Below, piece by piece: positions 61,310 to 64,000 of a stretch of DNA of 64,000 nucleotides. Positions within the stretch are counted from its first letter, which is position 1. Each line of letters begins with the position of its first letter. The notes beneath the pieces are model-generated. The model did not search any database and was not told where the DNA came from. It saw nothing but the letters and a program-made list of their open reading frames with translations. Origin of the DNA: Conservatibacter flavescens. Its GTDB lineage: Bacteria > Pseudomonadota > Gammaproteobacteria > Enterobacterales > Pasteurellaceae. Both the position numbers and the translations under genes were made by a program. The stretch is taken from assembly GCF_002795425.1 (NCBI RefSeq), contig NZ_PHHA01000006.1, positions 1 to 64,000 of the forward strand. The letters are read 5' to 3'.

Positions 61310-62734
61310 ATGTCGCAAAAATTACATATTAAAACTTGGGGCTGCCAGATGAATGAGTATGATTCATCCAAAATGGCCGACCTCTTGCTCAATACTCATG
61401 GTTTAGAACTCACTGAAGAAGCTGAAGAAGCTGATGTATTATTACTTAACACCTGTTCTATACGTGAAAAAGCACAAGAAAAAGTCTTCCATCAGCTTGG
61501 GCGTTGGAAAGATCTCAAAAAACAAAATCCCAAACTGGTTATTGGTGTAGGTGGTTGTGTCGCCTCCCAAGAAGGTGCTCATATTCGAGAGCGCGCCCCT
61601 TATGTTGATATTGTTTTTGGCCCACAAACTTTACATCGTCTGCCTGAAATGATTAATCAAATTCGCGGTGGAAAAAGCTCAGTCGTAGACGTTAGTTTCC
61701 CTGAAATTGAAAAATTCGACCGCTTACCAGAACCTCGCGCAGAAGGTCCTACCGCATTTGTCTCCATTATGGAAGGGTGTAATAAATATTGTTCTTTCTG
61801 TGTTGTACCTTATACACGTGGTGAAGAAGTTAGCCGTCCAGTAGATGATGTATTATTTGAAATCGCCCAACTTGCAGAGCAAGGAGTACGCGAAGTCAAT
61901 TTATTAGGGCAAAATGTGAATGCCTATCGTGGTCCAACTCATGATGGCGAAATTTGTTCCTTTGCTGAATTATTACGCTTAGTCGCCAGTATCGATGGTA
62001 TCGATCGCCTACGTTTTACCACTTCACACCCAATTGAATTTACAGATGATATTATTGATGTGTATCGTGATACGCCTGAATTAGTCAGCTTCTTACACTT
62101 ACCTGTGCAAAGTGGCTCTGATCGTGTCTTAACCATGATGAAGCGTAATCATACAGCTTTAGAATACAAATCTATCATTCGTAAATTACGTGCAGTACGC
62201 CCAAATATTCAAATCAGTTCAGATTTTATTGTAGGTTTTCCAGGTGAAACCCAAGATGATTTTGAACAAACCATGAACTTAATTGCACAAGTCAATTTTG
62301 ACATGAGTTTTAGTTTTATTTACTCCGCTCGTCCAGGTACGCCGGCAGCAGATATGCCTGATGATGTAACAGAAGAAGAGAAAAAACAACGTTTATACTT
62401 GTTACAACAACGCATTAATAACCAGGCAGCACAATTTAGTCGAGCTATGCTAGGCACTGAGCAACGTGTGTTAGTTGAAGGTCCATCGAAAAAAGATATT
62501 ATGGAACTCACAGGACGTACCGAAAACAATCGTATTGTAAACTTCAAAGGGACACCTGATATGATTGGTAAATTCGTTGATATCAAAATCACCGATGTTT
62601 GGACAAACTCTCTGCGTGGCGATGTTGTCCGTACCGAAGATCAAATGGGCTTACGCGTGGTTCAATCACCACAAGTGGTTATTAACCGTACTCGTAAAGA
62701 AGATGAATTGGGCGTAGGAAAATATACCTTGTAG
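61310..62734 (+). CDS. miaB: tRNA-2-methylthio-N6-isopentenyladenosine synthase MiaB
   Basis: A 474-residue radical-SAM enzyme that methylthiolates i6A37 of tRNA. The N-terminal cluster cysteines are in [20 protein letters not shown] and GGCVASQEG. The radical-SAM CxxxCxxC is [13 protein letters not shown] domain follows at about 380-445. ATG 61310 has a weak ribosome site. It depends on clusters made by the isc system in this window. A terminator follows at 62790-62818. Confidence 0.98.
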   Translation: MSQKLHIKTWGCQMNEYDSSKMADLLLNTHGLELTEEAEEADVLLLNTCSIREKAQEKVFHQLGRWKDLKKQNPKLVIGVGGCVASQEGAHIRERAPYVDIVFGPQTLHRLPEMINQIRGGKSSVVDVSFPEIEKFDRLPEPRAEGPTAFVSIMEGCNKYCSFCVVPYTRGEEVSRPVDDVLFEIAQLAEQGVREVNLLGQNVNAYRGPTHDGEICSFAELLRLVASIDGIDRLRFTTSHPIEFTDDIIDVYRDTPELVSFLHLPVQSGSDRVLTMMKRNHTALEYKSIIRKLRAVRPNIQISSDFIVGFPGETQDDFEQTMNLIAQVNFDMSFSFIYSARPGTPAADMPDDVTEEEKKQRLYLLQQRINNQAAQFSRAMLGTEQRVLVEGPSKKDIMELTGRTENNRIVNFKGTPDMIGKFVDIKITDVWTNSLRGDVVRTEDQMGLRVVQSPQVVINRTRKEDELGVGKYTL

Positions 62735-62789
62735 AAAGAAAGCAAAATCTTTATACGGAAATGTGTCACCTATCCCTTGTCAATCATGC

Positions 62790-62818
62790 AGCCGCTCACA
62801 AAAGAGCGGTTGTTTTTA
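62790..62818 (+). terminator. Rho-independent terminator of miaB
   Basis: AGCCGCTC/GAGCGGTT form an 8-bp stem with a 6-base loop followed by GTTTTTAT, about 55 bases after miaB. Confidence 0.8.
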
Positions 62819-62907
62819 TATTAATTTTCTCTAAGCCATAAAAATTTAGTCTTTGCCTTTTTCGTACGATGATTGATAATAGGCTGTTACTAAAATTGAG
62901 GATTGCT

Positions 62908-64000
62908 ATGAATATTCAACAAATTATCCGAGAACAGCATCTAGGTTTATTATTCCAACAAGGTTCTTTTGGGCTTGAAAAAGAAAGCCAACGTGTCTAT
63001 GCTGACGGTTCTGTCGTCACGACACCGCACCCTTCCCTATTTGGAAGTCGAGCTTACCACCCTTATATCCAAACAGACTTTGCTGAAAGCCAACTGGAAT
63101 TAATCACCCCACCCAATAAAAAGTTAGAAGATAGTTTGCGTTGGTTATCTGCTATTCATGAAGTGGTTTTACGCTCTTTACCTGAAGACGAATACGTTTT
63201 CCCTCTAAGTATGCCAGCGGGCTTGCCTGCGCCTGAACACATTAAAGTCGCACAATTAGAAGATCAACAAGATGTGGCATACCGTGAACATCTCGTCAAT
63301 GTCTATGGTAAAAATAAACAAATGGTAAGCGGTATCCACTATAATTTCCAATTAGATCCCGATCTGATACACACACTGTTCAAATGGCAACCCCGCTTCC
63401 AAAGTGCGGTGGAATTCCAAAATAATTTATACCTCAAACTGGCAAAAAATTTTTTACGTTATCAATGGATTCTCACCTACCTACTGGGGGCGGCTCCTGT
63501 TGTACAAGATAATTATTTTAAAAATGGCTCGCCATTAAAAACCGGACAATATGTCCGCAGTCTTCGTTCAAGCCAATATGGTTACGTTAATGCACCAGAA
63601 ATTAAAGTCTCTTTTGATAGCCTTGAAGCCTATGCAAATGACCTTGAACATTGGGTGAAATCCGGTAAGTTGATCGCAGAAAAAGAATTTTATTCCAATG
63701 TGCGCTTACGTGGTGGCAAAAAAGCGCGTGAATTACTACAAAATGGCATTCAATACTTAGAATTCCGTCTATTTGATCTTAACCCATTTGAGCCTTATGG
63801 TATTAATCTAAAAGATGCTCAATTTATTCATGACTTTATCTTGCTTATGATTTGGCTAGAAGAAACTGCTGATCAGCAAGCCGTAGAATTAGGTAAAGAA
63901 AAATTATTTACTGTCGCGTTAGAAAACCCTCTGGCTGAAACACAATTTCGCCCAGAAGGAGAATATATTTTACAGCAGCTTATCACTATGCTTGAAGATA
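62908..64000 (+). CDS. gshF: Bifunctional glutamate-cysteine ligase/glutathione synthetase GshAB (5' part)
   Basis: An open frame of 364 codons that runs off the right edge. The N-terminus NIQQIIREQHLGLLFQQGSFGLEKESQRV and the blocks TDFAESQLELITPP, VSGIHYNFQLD and QNGIQYLEFRLFDLNPFEPYGI match the glutamate-cysteine ligase domain of GshF from Pasteurella multocida and relatives. The ATP-grasp synthetase half is expected outside the window, so a stand-alone ligase cannot be formally excluded. ATG 62908 has TGAGGATTGCT before it. An uptake signal lies near 63403. Confidence 0.88.
   Translation, partial: MNIQQIIREQHLGLLFQQGSFGLEKESQRVYADGSVVTTPHPSLFGSRAYHPYIQTDFAESQLELITPPNKKLEDSLRWLSAIHEVVLRSLPEDEYVFPLSMPAGLPAPEHIKVAQLEDQQDVAYREHLVNVYGKNKQMVSGIHYNFQLDPDLIHTLFKWQPRFQSAVEFQNNLYLKLAKNFLRYQWILTYLLGAAPVVQDNYFKNGSPLKTGQYVRSLRSSQYGYVNAPEIKVSFDSLEAYANDLEHWVKSGKLIAEKEFYSNVRLRGGKKARELLQNGIQYLEFRLFDLNPFEPYGINLKDAQFIHDFILLMIWLEETADQQAVELGKEKLFTVALENPLAETQFRPEGEYILQQLITMLED

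Overview
The window reads as chromosome of a gammaproteobacterium of the family Pasteurellaceae. The main evidence is the DNA uptake signal core AAGTGCGGT (or its complement), which occurs about thirty times, sometimes as inverted pairs at gene ends. Gene neighbourhoods agree: isc operon, hldE/htrB, fadR/nhaB/dsbB, smrB/prmB, nupC-deoB-deoD. It is not Haemophilus influenzae as I know that species: ArcB keeps its PAS domain, acs is present, and a bifunctional glutathione synthase gene starts at the right edge. A Pasteurella-, Avibacterium- or Basfia-like member of the uptake clade that uses AAGTGCGGT is likely; I cannot name the species. No tRNA, rRNA, CRISPR array or prophage was seen, and no gene-free stretch exceeds 300 bases.

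Layout. 1-5.3 kb: a minus-strand catabolic cluster made of a fused DeoR-type regulator/PfkB sugar kinase, a tripartite tricarboxylate (TctCBA) transporter and a DHDPS-family aldolase. 5.3-7.2 kb: smrB, divergent from prmB and a DUF4298 gene. 7.2-9.5 kb: yjiH-yjiG-M20 peptidase operon. 9.6-14.5 kb: DUF1919 gene, accA, pdxY, prlC. 14.5-24.8 kb: the histidine operon on the minus strand (hisL leader, G, D, C, B, H, A, F, IE). It is unusual because three extra genes sit between his genes: a Y1 (HUH) transposase, a HEPN-domain protein and a Bro-N protein. It also carries four REP-like double hairpins and three copies of a GC-rich interrupted palindrome. This region mixes two types of uptake signal and its his genes look GC-richer than the surroundings.

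24.8-27.6 kb: methyltransferase, mtr permease, YczE-like membrane protein. 27.8-31.1 kb: nucleoside uptake and salvage (nupC, deoB, deoD) with a PurR-like operator. 31.2-37.7 kb: djlA, dusC, xerC, dapF, tdk, acs. 37.8-40.1 kb: a surface lipoprotein and its Slam outer-membrane translocon. 40.2-45.9 kb: complete isc operon (iscR-S-U-A-hscB-hscA-fdx-iscX). 45.9-52.9 kb: trmJ, suhB, darP, argD, htrB, hldE, fadR. 53.0-64.0 kb: nhaB, dsbB, DUF554 gene, arcB, pepB, ndk, ubiF, miaB and the 5' part of gshF (gshAB).

The most unusual parts are the his operon with its inserted genes and repeat families, and the left-edge TctCBA/aldolase/regulator-kinase cluster, whose substrate is unknown. The Slam/lipoprotein pair is a recognised type of system, but the ligand of this lipoprotein cannot be read from sequence.
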